From positions 124,001 through 188,000 of the forward strand of contig NZ_JAKLTQ010000006.1 of assembly GCF_022012395.1 (NCBI RefSeq): 64,000 nt of DNA, written 5' to 3'. Numbering within the stretch: position 1 is the first letter of the stretch; each line of letters opens with the position of its first letter. A program made the position numbers and the translations under genes. This DNA comes from Arthrobacter hankyongi (GTDB taxonomy: Bacteria > Actinomycetota > Actinomycetes > Actinomycetales > Micrococcaceae). The notes under the pieces are model-generated. The model made no database searches. It was given only the letters and a program-made list of their open reading frames with translations, and was not told the origin of the DNA. This document shows positions 63,288 through 64,000 of the stretch, piece after piece.

Positions 63288-63761
63288 ATGGCCGAACGAC
63301 TGTCCGGGGGCGACGCCGCACCGGATTTCACCCTGCCCGATTCCGAGGGCCGGGAAGTCTCGCTGGGAGACTTCCGCGGCCGCAAGGTGGTGGTGTACTT
63401 CTACCCGGCGGCCTCCACGCCGGGCTGCACCAAGGAAGCCTGCGATTTCCGGGACAACATTGCCTCGCTGCAAGGCGCCGGCTACGACGTCGTCGGAATC
63501 TCCCCCGACCCGCTGCCGAAGCTGGTGAAGTTCGCAGAGAAGGAGTCCTTGAACTTTCCGCTGCTCTCGGACGCCGACCATGCCGTGGCGGAAGCCTACG
63601 GCGCCTGGGGCGAGAAGAAGAACTACGGCAAGACCTACGAGGGCCTGATCCGCTCGACATTTGTGGTCGATCCGGACGGCAAGCTCGCCTTGGCCCAGTA
63701 CAACGTCCGCGCCACCGGCCATGTGGCCAAGCTGCGGCGGGACCTTGGCCTGGACACATAA
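63288..63761 (+). CDS. Thioredoxin-dependent peroxiredoxin (Bcp/PrxQ type)
   Basis: A 157-aa atypical two-Cys peroxiredoxin that reduces peroxides in the cytosol. The peroxidatic Cys47 is in PAASTPGCTKEACDF and the resolving Cys52 follows five residues later, the PrxQ/Bcp spacing. LPDSEGREVSLGDFRGRKVV and STFVVDPDGKLALAQYNVRA are also conserved. ATG 63288 has CAGGAG at the right distance; the frame is open upstream without similarity. It is divergent from the MarR gene, and a catalase remnant lies beyond the IS element, so the locus may once have been a larger peroxide-defence cluster. Confidence 0.92.
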   Translation: MAERLSGGDAAPDFTLPDSEGREVSLGDFRGRKVVVYFYPAASTPGCTKEACDFRDNIASLQGAGYDVVGISPDPLPKLVKFAEKESLNFPLLSDADHAVAEAYGAWGEKKNYGKTYEGLIRSTFVVDPDGKLALAQYNVRATGHVAKLRRDLGLDT

Positions 63762-63769
63762 CCGGAGCG

Positions 63770-64000
63770 TCAGACCACTTGGCGGGCCTCGTGGAGGTAG
63801 GCGACCAGGGCCCGCAATTCGTCCGCGGGCCACGGCATCGTCCGGCTGATCGTCTCGCTCTGGTCCTGCCACACCTGCTGCGCCGTGGCCTTGACGGCAT
63901 CGTCGCCGCCGTTGAACCGGGTGGCCAGTGCGTCCCAACGGGCCACCAGTTCCTGTACCCCGGGATCCGCGGCCGGCGTCTGCTGCCGCACATGCTGCAA
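63770..64000 (-). CDS. C-terminal fragment, possibly TipAS-type MerR regulator
   Basis: The frame enters from beyond 64000 and ends at 63770, giving at least 76 residues. The segment DPGVQELVARWDALATRFNG then GDDAVKATAQQVW and ELRALVAYLHEA resembles the helical TipAS drug-binding domain found at the C-terminus of some MerR-family regulators (WxxLxxxFxGGD pattern). The DNA-binding part, if any, is outside the window. It is 9 bp from the convergent peroxiredoxin stop. Assignment is tentative. Confidence 0.5.
   Translation of the reverse strand: MQHVRQQTPAADPGVQELVARWDALATRFNGGDDAVKATAQQVWQDQSETISRTMPWPADELRALVAYLHEARQVV

Overview
The window is high-GC DNA with frequent GTG/TTG starts and many ATGA/GTGA stop-start overlaps. 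Gene content (IclR-type regulator divergent from leuCD, murA-plsC-gpsA-ddl, gltX beside an FAH-family gene, ilvBNC-serA, a DevR/DosR-like two-component pair) points to an actinobacterium, most likely a Micrococcaceae member close to Arthrobacter. That placement is inferred from gene order and protein style, not from an rRNA gene, which the window lacks.

Layout. 1-6.5 kb: the end of an aminotransferase and a spermidine-synthase-like gene (+) face a rsmD-recG-DAK2 operon and an LCP cell-wall ligase (-). 6.6-13.1 kb: a minus-strand block for envelope precursors (ddl, gpsA, plsC, murA) and leucine synthesis (leuD, leuC), with an IclR-family regulator divergent from leuC. 14-19.4 kb: thiL, a DUF1697 gene, a GC-rich tandem repeat and two overlapping dynamin-like GTPases. 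19.5-21.6 kb: two identical tRNA-Glu and one tRNA-Gln downstream of gltX, all on one strand. 21.6-31.6 kb: an accessory stretch with an FAH-family enzyme, an MBL hydrolase, a secreted zincin-like protein, a BTAD regulator, a subtilase with a small stand-alone propeptide-like gene, and a GH18 hydrolase with two chitin-binding modules divergent from a processive GT2 synthase. 31.7-34 kb: ilvE and leuB. 34-43.8 kb: a STAS-like gene, a DevR-like regulator, a GAF-type kinase, and a second two-component system followed by an ABC exporter. 43.9-49.4 kb: metG and a second ABC exporter whose permease has a very large extracytoplasmic part. 49.5-57 kb: serA, ilvC, ilvN, ilvB with an attenuator leader, and ilvD. 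57-64 kb: a hydroxyacid dehydrogenase, a PQQ-type sugar dehydrogenase lipoprotein, two identical tRNA-Lys, a catalase remnant, an intact IS4-family element, and a divergent MarR/peroxiredoxin pair.

How the parts connect. Leu/Ile/Val synthesis is spread over four minus-strand sites (leuCD, leuB with ilvE, ilvBNC, ilvD). Three of these upstream regions carry related sites built from ATCTCA and GGACA or TGAGA halves, and a further copy overlaps the start of the IclR gene, so that regulator probably controls a local regulon. ilvBNC also has a Val/Ile-rich leader peptide and an intrinsic terminator, so two layers of control are likely. The DevR-like regulator has a 20-bp DosR-type box upstream, shared with the divergent STAS-like gene. 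I found no CRISPR array, prophage or integrase. The best candidates for less-described biology are the shared leu/ilv operator set, the divergent GT2/GH18 pair, the subtilase with its stand-alone propeptide-like partner, and the exporter with the oversized permease.
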